From Paenibacillus sp. JNUCC-31 (GTDB taxonomy: Bacteria > Bacillota > Bacilli > Paenibacillales > Paenibacillaceae), in assembly GCF_014844075.1 (NCBI RefSeq), contig NZ_CP062165.1:2852001-2916000 (forward strand): a stretch of DNA of 64,000 nucleotides, in the 5' to 3' direction. The notes under the pieces were generated by a model that saw only the letters and a list, made by a program, of their open reading frames with translations, was not told the origin of the DNA and made no database searches. Shown one piece after another: positions 1 through 7,422 of the stretch. Within the stretch, counting starts at the first letter, position 1; every line of letters begins with the position of its first letter. The position numbers and the translations under genes are program-made.

Positions 1-1140
1 TGGATCAGACAATAGGATCGCAAAATCCTCAGCTCCCAGCAGGTTTAACTGCACGCTCTTGTAAAAATGAGGCGGAAACTGTCCACTGATCCGGTCCTGC
101 TTGTACGGTTCGTAATCGTCATAAGCTTTTCGGCCTTTTTTATAAACCTGTTCTACTGCAAGTGTATCCAAGTTGGACAGCAGTACATAATCGGCCACTT
201 TGCCTGGGGCAATACTGCCGCGATCGGTCATTTTCATCCGGGATGCAGGGGTTGAGGTTGCAGCGTAAATCGCATCTTCCGGGCGCATACCCATCCGAAT
301 GGCCTTACGCACGATATGATCGAGATGCCCCCGTTCCACCAGCGAGTCCGGCATAACATCGTCCGTTACGAAGCAGAAATGCTGAGCGACATCATGCTGA
401 ATCAGGTACTCCATGACTTCTGGCGTCATCGATTTTTCCTGAATTTCAATGAACATGCCTGCCGCAATTCGAGCCTGCAAGCCCTCAATGCTCTGATGGG
501 TATGATCGGAATCCACGCCCGCATAGATCAGTCGGTGCAGATCCAGCCCAAGCAATTTCGGTGTATGACCTTCGATCACAAGATCGGGATAGTTTTTGCG
601 AATATGCTGAAGAATCTGATTGGTCTTGCATTCCGGATCACGGATGACGTCCACATAGTTCATGATCTCACCCAGACATATGATCTCTCCAGTAGCGAGC
701 AGCACATCCATGTCTTCGATTTCGATTGAACCACCTGTTGTTTCCATCGGCGTCGCCGGAACGGAGCTTGGGATAGCGTAGAACATGTCCACCGTTGTCT
801 CGCGACTGGCCGACATCATCTCCTGCACACCTTCCAGCCCAAACACATTCGCCATCTCATGCGGTTCCGCCACAATGGACGTTACTCCGCAGCGGATTAG
901 GCCATGGGAAAAGGTTGCTGGTGTCACCATTGTACTCTCAATGTGCAGATGAATATCAATAAGGCCCGGGATCATGTAACGTCCGCGTGCATCAATCACT
1001 TCATCCGCTTCAATCATCTCCGGCCCGCCTGAACCAACATACATAAATCTGCCGTCCAGTACAGCCACGTTGTTCATTTCAAATCGTTTATAATAACTGT
1101 TATACACATGTACATTCACAATTAGTTGATCTGCACGCAT
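1..1140 (-). CDS. ade: Adenine deaminase (amidohydrolase), 3' end cut by window
   Basis: Adenine deaminase converts adenine to hypoxanthine and ammonia in the cytosol for purine salvage. The 380 codons in view run without a stop off the left edge, so the C-terminal part is missing. Seen: a metal-binding stretch IHLHIESTM near residue 62, then CGVTSIVAEPHEMANV, both typical of the Ade family, and later a PGKVADYVLL segment common in amidohydrolases. An in-frame TGA lies just upstream of the chosen ATG, and AAGGAG sits 10 nt before it, fixing the start. It is the last gene visible in the minus-strand cluster that holds a nucleoside hydrolase and a PotABCD-like importer, which supports a purine role. 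A related deaminase with another base substrate cannot be excluded. Confidence 0.86.
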   Translation of the reverse strand, partial: MRADQLIVNVHVYNSYYKRFEMNNVAVLDGRFMYVGSGGPEMIEADEVIDARGRYMIPGLIDIHLHIESTMVTPATFSHGLIRCGVTSIVAEPHEMANVFGLEGVQEMMSASRETTVDMFYAIPSSVPATPMETTGGSIEIEDMDVLLATGEIICLGEIMNYVDVIRDPECKTNQILQHIRKNYPDLVIEGHTPKLLGLDLHRLIYAGVDSDHTHQSIEGLQARIAAGMFIEIQEKSMTPEVMEYLIQHDVAQHFCFVTDDVMPDSLVERGHLDHIVRKAIRMGMRPEDAIYAATSTPASRMKMTDRGSIAPGKVADYVLLSNLDTLAVEQVYKKGRKAYDDYEPYKQDRISGQFPPHFYKSVQLNLLGAEDFAILLSDP

Positions 1141-1258
1141 GGGGCATAATCTCCTTCTTCATGGGCATTTTCCAGAACCAGAGCAGCCGTTTACCATTAG
1201 CCATATGGAATGGAGACAGCCATTTTGGATATGCCGCACCAATATCACGTATTTCCAT
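1100..1258 (-). CDS. Possible 52-residue small ORF overlapping the start of ade
   Basis: The 188-bp gap between the ATPase gene and ade contains a 52-codon open frame that starts with ATG and overlaps the first 13 codons of ade in another frame. The peptide is basic and tryptophan-rich (KWLSPF, RLLWFWKMP). No good ribosome site precedes it and I recognise no family. It could be a chance frame or a leader whose translation is coupled to ade. Treat it as unproven. Confidence 0.15.
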   Translation of the reverse strand: MEIRDIGAAYPKWLSPFHMANGKRLLWFWKMPMKKEIMPHACRSTNCECTCV

Positions 1259-1328
1259 TCCATAGACTGTAACGGGACCCTGGATTCAACTGAAAAAATG
1301 CCTCTTTTGCTGCTTCTGCTTCCTGCCG

Positions 1329-2387
1329 CTATTCCACAAGGACAAGCTTATCCTGCGGGAAAATCAGATTAACCCGCTGTCCGCTGAGATAAGGCGTCTC
1401 CATCTCCTGATTGGCTGTGAAGTCGCCAAGTTCTGTCTCAATGACGTACTGATAGCTGCGTCCAAGGTATGTGCTTACTTTGATAATACCTGGCAAAGCG
1501 TTCAACACTTCTGCAGAGGTATCTCCACTAACGATCAGATCATCCGGGCGAATCGCACCTTTGCGTGCACCGGGACGTGCCGTTCCAGGATGAGCTGTTG
1601 CGGTGAACAAACGACCTCCCGCTTTCAGCGTGATCACTTCTCCTGCATCACTGCGCTCTGCGAATTCAATAAAATTATGGAACCCGATAAACCGGGCTAC
1701 AAATTCCGTCGCCGGGTATTTGAAAATGGTTTCCGGGCGGTCGAGCTGCTCGACCACGCCTTTGTTCATAATCGCTACCTGATCCGAGATGGAGAAGCAC
1801 TCCTCCTGATCATGAGAGACATATAGCGTCGTGATGCCCAGCTCCTGCTGAATCCGGCGGATCTCGACCCGCATATTCAGTCGCAGGTTGGCATCCAGGT
1901 TACTGAGTGGTTCATCGAACAACAGCAAATCCGGTTCAATGACGAGTGCGCGGGCAATCGCCACACGCTGACGCTGTCCACCAGACAGTTCCTGCGGGAA
2001 TCGTTTCTCGAAGCCGTTCAGGTTTACCACTTCAAGGATGCGCATGACGCGTGAAGAAATATCCTTGTCTTTTACCTTGCGCATCCGCAGGCCGAAGGCC
2101 ACGTTGTCATAGACAGACAGATGCGGGAACAGCGCATAACTCTGAAATACAAATCCGAAGTTCCGCTTGTTCGCCGGAACCTTCGTGTAGTCCTTGCCGC
2201 CGAACATAAACTTGCCCTGAGATGCTTCCAGAAACCCGGCGATGAGGCGCAGCGTAGTTGTTTTGCCGCAACCGCTCGGTCCGAGCAGGGAGAGCAGCTT
2301 GCCTTTTTCCAGCTCCAACTGAAAATCTTTCAGGATTGTCTGCTTATCGTATGCCACGGATACGTGGTCTAATGTCAGCAATGCCAT
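1329..2387 (-). CDS. ABC transporter ATP-binding protein, PotA-like
   Basis: Cytoplasmic ATPase that powers the adjacent PotB/PotC-like permeases, 352 residues. Seen: Walker A GPSGCGKTT near residue 37, Q-loop region, signature LSGGQRQRVAIARAL, Walker B LLLFDEP, switch histidine in YVSHDQEE, and a C-terminal TOBE-like domain of about 110 residues, as in PotA/CysA-type importers. A TTG 18 nt further upstream also opens the frame, but a GGAGG that overlaps the end of the permease gene lies 11 nt before the ATG at 2387, so I chose that ATG. It is third in the run permease-permease-ATPase. The substrate is inferred from the nucleoside hydrolase and adenine deaminase in the same cluster, not from the ATPase itself. 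Confidence 0.9.
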   Translation of the reverse strand: MALLTLDHVSVAYDKQTILKDFQLELEKGKLLSLLGPSGCGKTTTLRLIAGFLEASQGKFMFGGKDYTKVPANKRNFGFVFQSYALFPHLSVYDNVAFGLRMRKVKDKDISSRVMRILEVVNLNGFEKRFPQELSGGQRQRVAIARALVIEPDLLLFDEPLSNLDANLRLNMRVEIRRIQQELGITTLYVSHDQEECFSISDQVAIMNKGVVEQLDRPETIFKYPATEFVARFIGFHNFIEFAERSDAGEVITLKAGGRLFTATAHPGTARPGARKGAIRPDDLIVSGDTSAEVLNALPGIIKVSTYLGRSYQYVIETELGDFTANQEMETPYLSGQRVNLIFPQDKLVLVE

Positions 2388-2405
2388 AGCGTTCTGCGCC
2401 TCCAA

Positions 2406-3197
2406 TTAACGTTTAGTAAAGTATGAGAATCCGCCCATGATCCGTTCGATCACGAACATTAAAAGTCCAGTTAATACCATCAGCAACACGGAAATAGCTG
2501 CAATGGTTGGGTCAAAATAATTTTCCACATAGGTCAGCATCTGAATGGGCAATGTGCTTACCCCCGGTCCGGTCATAAACACGGAAATGTCCACGTTGTT
2601 GAAGGACTCCAGAAAGGCAATCAGGACCGCTGCGATAATTCCTGAACGAATGTTGGGCAGCACAATCTGGAAGAATGTTCTTACCCGGCCCGCGCCAAGA
2701 CTCAGGGCTGCTTCTTCCACCGCAAAGTCAAAGCTCGACAGACTCGATGCGATGACGCGAATAATAAATGGAAGCATAATAATCGTGTGACCAATCAGCA
2801 GACCCAGATACATCGGCAGATGGTAGATAACGATCAGGTATTTCATTAATGTAAAACCAAGCACGATTCCCGGAATGAGTACCGGAGACAGGAACAGTGC
2901 ATTCAGCACGGACTTGCCTTTGAAATCGTAACGACTAAGTGCATACGCAGCCGGAACCCCGAGTAACAGCGCCAGCAAATTCCCCAGCAGGGAAATAATA
3001 ATCGACGTCTGGAATGTGCGGAGGAAACCGCCTGTGTTGAAAATATTCTCGTACCAGCGGAGGGAGAAACCCTCCGGCGGAAATTTGAGTACCGTCCCCG
3101 GTTCAAACGAAGTCACCGAGATGATCAGAAGCGGGCCCAGCAGAAAGATAAAGACCAGCAGACTGAACAGGCCCAGCCCGATATGTTTCTCCCGCAT
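2406..3197 (-). CDS. ABC transporter permease, PotC-like
   Basis: Inner-membrane permease of 263 residues with about six hydrophobic segments. The first spans residues 7-28. The binding-protein-dependent transport signature (EAA loop) is seen as EEAALSLGAGRVRTFFQIVLP around residues 161-181, the contact site for the ATPase. AAGGGG lies 7 nt before the ATG. The stop codon of the preceding permease is only 4 nt upstream and the ATPase gene follows 18 nt later, so these three genes must be cotranscribed. It resembles the PotC half of spermidine/putrescine-type importers; the genomic context points to a purine or nucleoside substrate instead. Confidence 0.88.
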   Translation of the reverse strand: MREKHIGLGLFSLLVFIFLLGPLLIISVTSFEPGTVLKFPPEGFSLRWYENIFNTGGFLRTFQTSIIISLLGNLLALLLGVPAAYALSRYDFKGKSVLNALFLSPVLIPGIVLGFTLMKYLIVIYHLPMYLGLLIGHTIIMLPFIIRVIASSLSSFDFAVEEAALSLGAGRVRTFFQIVLPNIRSGIIAAVLIAFLESFNNVDISVFMTGPGVSTLPIQMLTYVENYFDPTIAAISVLLMVLTGLLMFVIERIMGGFSYFTKR

Positions 3198-3201
3198 ATG
3201 T

Positions 3202-4023
3202 CTACCCCTTCGGATTTAAAGTTTTGGCCATTTTGTTCATGACACCGACCACGACAAATGTAATCACAATCATAATCGCGGCAACGACCGAGGCCAGATA
3301 CCAGTCGTTCAGGGTCATCGCGTTCTGATAGAGGAACGTCGCAATGACGCGCTGTTTGCCTCCCAAAAGCGCAGGCGTCGTATAAGCCGTCAGGCTTCCG
3401 ACAAACACAAGTACAGCTCCGATCACAAGCCCTGGCACGGCCAGCGGGAAAACCACCCGGCGGAATGCCGTGAAGCGTGATGCACCCAGGCTCTGTGCTG
3501 CCTTGAGCAGATCACCATCGATGTTCTCAAGCACACCCACCAGAGAGATGATCATGAGTGGCAGAAACAGATGGGTCAAACCTATCATCATGGCTGCCGG
3601 CGTATACAGAATATCCAGCGGCTTGTCCACGATACCGAGTCCAACGAGGGCATTGTTGACCAGCCCTTTGCGTCCGAGAATAATCATCCAGCTAAACGAC
3701 CGTACGACAGGGCTCGTTAGCAGCGGGAAGATGGCCAGCGCCAGCAGAATGCCTTTGCGGCGCGGCGCTTTCCGTGAAATATAATAAGCTGTCGGGAATC
3801 CGAGCACCACGCAGACGATGGTGGTGACCACGCTGACCTGCAGCGTCGTAAGCAATATTTTCAAAAAGTAAGGGTCTCTGAAAAAATGCATGTATCCTTC
3901 AAACGTGAAGGAGTTTTCCTGAAAAAAAGTCGATCCGATCGTCAGGACAATCGGAATGATCATAAATGCCGCCAAAAACACAAACCCCGGCAGCAATAGC
4001 CAGTAGATTACTGATTTCTTCAT
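3202..4023 (-). CDS. ABC transporter permease, PotB-like
   Basis: Inner-membrane permease of 273 residues, six predicted membrane segments, EAA loop as LKAAQSLGASRFTAFRRVVFP in the second half. It would pair with the PotC-like permease to form the channel. The frame is open 12 codons further upstream, but AGGAG with a 7-nt spacer precedes the ATG at 4023 and the protein then begins with a positive-inside MKKSV followed by the first membrane helix, so I chose this start. A 222-bp gap separates it from the nucleoside hydrolase gene and is largely filled by a terminal-inverted-repeat element. Whether transcription crosses that element is not known. Confidence 0.88.
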   Translation of the reverse strand: MKKSVIYWLLLPGFVFLAAFMIIPIVLTIGSTFFQENSFTFEGYMHFFRDPYFLKILLTTLQVSVVTTIVCVVLGFPTAYYISRKAPRRKGILLALAIFPLLTSPVVRSFSWMIILGRKGLVNNALVGLGIVDKPLDILYTPAAMMIGLTHLFLPLMIISLVGVLENIDGDLLKAAQSLGASRFTAFRRVVFPLAVPGLVIGAVLVFVGSLTAYTTPALLGGKQRVIATFLYQNAMTLNDWYLASVVAAIMIVITFVVVGVMNKMAKTLNPKG

Positions 4024-4061
4024 CGCGGTACTCCTGACTTTTAAAATGGTTTTATTCACAT

Positions 4062-4237
4062 GTTAAAATTACAACTTTACACATCGACACTCCGTGCCAG
4101 AAGAATCTTACGATCGCTGTTATCCCCAGATTTTTTTGATCCTTTATTAAAGGGGTAAAATCCGGGGATAAAGGCGAGCGCTTCGCTTCTCCAGCTTTCT
4201 TCTGTCACTTCGTTCTTGTGTAAAAAATGAGTTTAAC
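4062..4237 (+). repeat. Dispersed structured intergenic repeat, copy 1 (176 bp)
   Basis: Bounded by GTTAAA and TTTAAC, with inner inverted ends TTTACAC and GTGTAAA. It shares with the copies at 6413-6669 and 20982-21212 the blocks CACTCCG, GATCGCTGTTATCCCCAGATTT (here split by positions) and the partner arm AAATCCGGGGATAA that folds back on TTATCCCCAGATTT. This copy is shorter, lacking part of the AGCTTTCTTTCAGAAAGCT palindrome. It lies between the nucleoside hydrolase gene and the PotB-like gene. Confidence 0.7.
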
Positions 4238-4245
4238 GCTCACAG

Positions 4246-5184
4246 CTACGCATTTAATGCGTTGATAAATAGTTCAAGGAAGGCTTCCGCGTCCACGGTC
4301 TCGCAGACGAGAGTGTTGGGCTGCTGGCCCAAACGATTTTGGAAGTCACATACCATCTGGCCATCGCACAATCGGCTGGCGGTTTCGACATCCACGTAAT
4401 ATGACTTGCGTCCAACGAGTTCCGGGGCTAGTGCGACGCCAACTGCCAGTGGATCATGCAGGGCACAGGCGCGTATCCCATTCATTTCTTCATACCGCTT
4501 GATGTAAATCTCCGTGCTCTGTGCCACATAATCACGTAATACCGGATCAGTTAACCGTCCAATGGCTTCTTCATTTAGCAACGTTTGACGGGTTACATCC
4601 AGACCTACTTGCGTGAGCTTCTCAAAGCCTGCATGCAGTACAATGCGTGCGGCTTCAGGGTCAGCATACGTGTTGTATTCGGCTGTCGGTGTAATGTTGC
4701 CATGTCCGCGTACGACGCCACCCATGAAGATAACTTCCTTCAATAATGTAGGTAGCTCAGGACATTTCATTAATGCCAGCGCCAGATTCGTTAACGGCGC
4801 GGTCATAATCAGTGTTAGCTCGCCTGGATACAACTTCGCTTGTTCAACGATAAAGTCTGGGGCGAAGCCTTCATCCGCCCGCTTGGACACCGCCGGATCA
4901 GGCAGCGCACCACCCAATCCGTCTTGTCCATGTACCCGGTGTTCATAGTGAGACTTGCGCGTGAGTGGGCCAGCCGCTCCGGCAATGACTGGAATGGAGG
5001 TCGCTCCGGCCAGTTCTAAAATTTTACATGTGTTATCCGTCGCCTGTTGGAGTGATACGTTCCCACAGACTGTGGTAATGCCGAGAATGTCCAGCTTCCG
5101 ACTCTTGACGGCCAGCAGAATTGCCAGCGCGTCATCTATACCGGTATCCACATCCAGAATGATGCGATTTCCTGTTTCACTCAT
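4246..5184 (-). CDS. Nucleoside hydrolase, IunH family
   Basis: Hydrolyses the N-glycosidic bond of nucleosides to free base and ribose, probably in the cytosol since no signal peptide is seen. 312 residues, normal for the inosine/uridine-preferring family. Seen: the calcium-binding motif DVDTGIDDA at residues 11-19, the NITPTAEYNTYADPEAA segment, and ALHDPLA with the active-site histidine near the C-terminal third. GAGGAG lies 10 nt before the ATG. Between the binding-protein gene and the permease genes it links import to catabolism: imported nucleoside would be split here and adenine deaminated by the Ade protein downstream. Exact base preference cannot be read from the sequence. Confidence 0.92.
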   Translation of the reverse strand: MSETGNRIILDVDTGIDDALAILLAVKSRKLDILGITTVCGNVSLQQATDNTCKILELAGATSIPVIAGAAGPLTRKSHYEHRVHGQDGLGGALPDPAVSKRADEGFAPDFIVEQAKLYPGELTLIMTAPLTNLALALMKCPELPTLLKEVIFMGGVVRGHGNITPTAEYNTYADPEAARIVLHAGFEKLTQVGLDVTRQTLLNEEAIGRLTDPVLRDYVAQSTEIYIKRYEEMNGIRACALHDPLAVGVALAPELVGRKSYYVDVETASRLCDGQMVCDFQNRLGQQPNTLVCETVDAEAFLELFINALNA

Positions 5185-5295
5185 GCATTCCCAACTCCTC
5201 TGCCGTTAAATGATTGCTTGCTGCAAATTTGGTTTGTCGAGCACAATCCATATCTCTACTGCCATTCAACCTCATCGTTCTAACGCTGATTAAGC

Positions 5296-6369
5296 TTATT
5301 GGGCAATTTCACGGTTCCAACGATCTGTCCATGCTTTGGCCTGTTGATTCACAAATTCCATATCCAGCTTGTTCAGCTTGCCAACCACGTCTGCACCATA
5401 CGTTACGCCTTCAGCTTCTTCAGCAGTCAATTCAACCTTCGTATTTACCGGGGAATCCACTTTGGCTTTAGCGGATTTGGCTTGTACATCCTGGCTCAGC
5501 TGCCAGTTGATGAATTCTTCAGCGAGTTCTTTGTTTTTGCTGCCTTTCACGACGTTGATCGTATTCATAACTGCATACGCACCCTCGCTAGGTGTAACAA
5601 ACTTCGCATTTGGCACAGCCGCTTTCAGATCTTTGAAGTACATTTCCATAATCGGTCCGCCAGCGATCTCTTCCTGGGAGAACATGTTCACGAATTCGGA
5701 AGTTTGAGTGTAGAATTTAACAACGTTGCCGCTTAATTTTTTAAGTTCCGCAAATGCTGCATCTTCATTAAATGTTTCGTTTCCGGCTACACGGGAAGCT
5801 GCATCCAATACCATTGGGCCTGCTGTTGCTGTAATGTTCGGAATGGTCAGGTTATTGGCAAATGCCGGGTCCCACAGATCAGACCATGAAGTCACTTCTT
5901 TGGAAACGAGGTCCGGGTTATAGGCGATTCCGAGCTGTCCAACCGTATAGGCCGGGCCGTAATCTTCGCCAAGCGGTGCTTTGGCAATATCATAAATATC
6001 GTTCACATTCGGAATTTTGGAGCGGTCGATTTTCTCAAACAAACCTTCATCGATGCCTTGCTGTGCATAGTAATCGGACAGATAGATCACATCGACATTG
6101 GATGTACCTTGGCGGATTTTGTTCAAACGCTCCGCGTTGTTACCCACTTCAAGTACGATGTCTACATTATGTTCTTTTTCAAATGGACCAAATACTTCTT
6201 CATTGAAGAAATCTTCCGAGAACCCCCAAGTGGAGATGACCAGTTTGGTTGGCGCCGTGCCCCCGCTGCCTGATCCGCCTGTTGCATTCTCTGTACTGCT
6301 GCCGCATCCTGCAAGTAATACCGATGTCATTGCCACTGCCGCCAAACCGCTAATCCACTTTTTCATCAT
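5296..6369 (-). CDS. Extracellular solute-binding lipoprotein, PotD-like
   Basis: Substrate-binding lipoprotein of an ABC importer, anchored outside the membrane. 357 residues. Seen: signal peptide MMKKWISGLAAVAMTSV followed by lipobox LLAGC with the lipidated cysteine near residue 22, a Ser/Gly linker, then LVISTWG at the start of the mature fold and the VDVIYLSDYY and GQLGIAYN segments typical of PotD-class proteins. GGGGG lies 9 nt before the first of two ATGs. It is the first gene of the minus-strand cluster and lies next to the nucleoside hydrolase. A polyamine substrate is possible from the fold; nucleosides or nucleobases are more likely from context. Confidence 0.9.
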   Translation of the reverse strand: MMKKWISGLAAVAMTSVLLAGCGSSTENATGGSGSGGTAPTKLVISTWGFSEDFFNEEVFGPFEKEHNVDIVLEVGNNAERLNKIRQGTSNVDVIYLSDYYAQQGIDEGLFEKIDRSKIPNVNDIYDIAKAPLGEDYGPAYTVGQLGIAYNPDLVSKEVTSWSDLWDPAFANNLTIPNITATAGPMVLDAASRVAGNETFNEDAAFAELKKLSGNVVKFYTQTSEFVNMFSQEEIAGGPIMEMYFKDLKAAVPNAKFVTPSEGAYAVMNTINVVKGSKNKELAEEFINWQLSQDVQAKSAKAKVDSPVNTKVELTAEEAEGVTYGADVVGKLNKLDMEFVNQQAKAWTDRWNREIAQ

Positions 6370-6412
6370 GATCCTATTCCCCCTAATATGTGTGTTTTAA
6401 CAACCCAAACCA

Positions 6413-6669
6413 TTAAGTTGAACTAGCTTGATATTCTCAACTAAAAATTTTACACAATAACGTAGAGGACAGAAAAAACCTGTAGAAGCGAAGCGTTCGC
6501 CTGAAAGCTTTCTGAAAGAAAGCTACTTCGGAAGCATACGCCTATTTCCGGATTTCACCCTTTCTAAATACCATCGAAGAAATCTGGGAATAATAGCGAT
6601 CGGAAGGTTGTTCTGTCATCGGAGTGCCAGTGTAAATCTTTGTTAGTCGGCTTATATAGTTCAACTTAA
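6413..6669 (-). repeat. Dispersed structured intergenic repeat, copy 2 (257 bp, inverted)
   Basis: Flanked by a perfect 13-bp inverted repeat TTAAGTTGAACTA / TAGTTCAACTTAA. Read on the minus strand it matches the copy at 20982-21212 over long blocks: CACTCCGATGACAGAACAAC, CCTTCCGATCGCT, AGCTTTCTTTCAGAAAGCTTT and TTCTGTCCTCTACGTT. The inner TTTACAC/GTGTAAA ends are kept. The internal hairpin arms differ from the other copies, with one base-pair exchange (C-G to T-A) and one mismatch. It fills the space between the terminator at 6668-6714 and the binding-protein gene. Confidence 0.75.
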
Positions 6670-6714
6670 AAAAACAAAAAGAAAAGCATTCTTGTATAAA
6701 CAAGAACACTTTTC
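6668..6714 (-). terminator. Rho-independent terminator after the MpsC-like gene
   Basis: On the minus strand a 14-bp stem with GAAAAG...TTCTTG and CAAGAATGCTTTTC arms around TTTATA is followed by TTTTTGTTTTTTT. It lies about 160 bp after the stop of the MpsC-like gene. The stretch 6715-6874 holds no gene that I can support. Confidence 0.85.
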
Positions 6715-6874
6715 TTCGTAAACAAAGGAAAGCGACACCCGCTGCCGGTACATCATCGGTTTCTGCTTCAGAATCAATCCGAAGACAGACGCCATCATAT
6801 GAAATTGTTTGTTCGGAATTAGAACCATGAACGGGAACCACGTACAACGCATGTATCGAACCAGTCGATCCATC

Positions 6875-7219
6875 CTATGCCTGTTCCAATATCACATTCG
6901 TAATGGCCCATTGCGTGGACGCATCATAATCCCGTAATACAGCTTCGATTGGCAAACCCATGTGTTGCTCCAACTTCTCCCTGAATTTCTTCTTATACAA
7001 GACAGACATGCGGAAGTCCACTTCCAGCTTCAAGCCGGGGGCCTCCCCTTCCAGGGCGTCAGAGCGCGGTGAACGTCGGTGCTTCGCGTAGAAGGTCACG
7101 ATGTTCTGATCAATGGTCACTCTCAGGAGAGTGGTCCCAAAGCCGAACAGTTCCTTCGAAATTTCGTTATAATACTGGCACATCTTCTTCTTGCTCTCAT
7201 TACTGTCCAGCAGTTCCAT
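6875..7219 (-). CDS. DUF2294 / MpsC-family protein
   Basis: Small soluble protein of 114 residues from the ATG at 7219 (a GTG four codons upstream also opens the frame; GGTGAG just before the ATG favours the shorter form). It shows the features of the DUF2294 family, called MpsC in staphylococci after a membrane-potential-generating system: N-terminal helix with YYNEISKELFGFG, the LLRVTIDQNIVTFYAK strand pair, and a second copy-like LEVDFRMSVLYKKKFR stretch. No MpsA/MpsB partner is nearby, so the name only marks the family. It has its own terminator and a perfect 12-bp palindrome upstream. Confidence 0.65.
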   Translation of the reverse strand: MELLDSNESKKKMCQYYNEISKELFGFGTTLLRVTIDQNIVTFYAKHRRSPRSDALEGEAPGLKLEVDFRMSVLYKKKFREKLEQHMGLPIEAVLRDYDASTQWAITNVILEQA

Positions 7220-7254
7220 GAACTCACCCACATCATTTACTACCGTACGTTCGA

Positions 7255-7266
7255 CGTGTTAACACG
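7255..7266. promoter_or_regulatory. 12-bp palindrome upstream of the MpsC-like gene
   Basis: CGTGTTAACACG is a perfect palindrome 35 bp before the MpsC-like start. It could be an operator. No partner site or matching promoter elements are obvious, so the role is a guess. Confidence 0.3.
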
Positions 7267-7422
7267 ATTGATTATACATATATCTACGATTTTAGGCAAC
7301 CCAAAAGATATAGTTAACATGTAAATAACACATAAAAGCGAACGATAGGTATAAACTAGCGAAAACAATTCGTAAATGTTCACCGTGAGCGCGCTTGGCG
7401 ATACCTGCATCCCTTTTCACTA

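Noticed and set aside
6542..6873. Two overlapping minus-strand open frames (101 and 70 codons) after the MpsC-like gene
   Set aside because: They run through a clear terminator and into repeat copy 2, have odd composition and no ribosome site.
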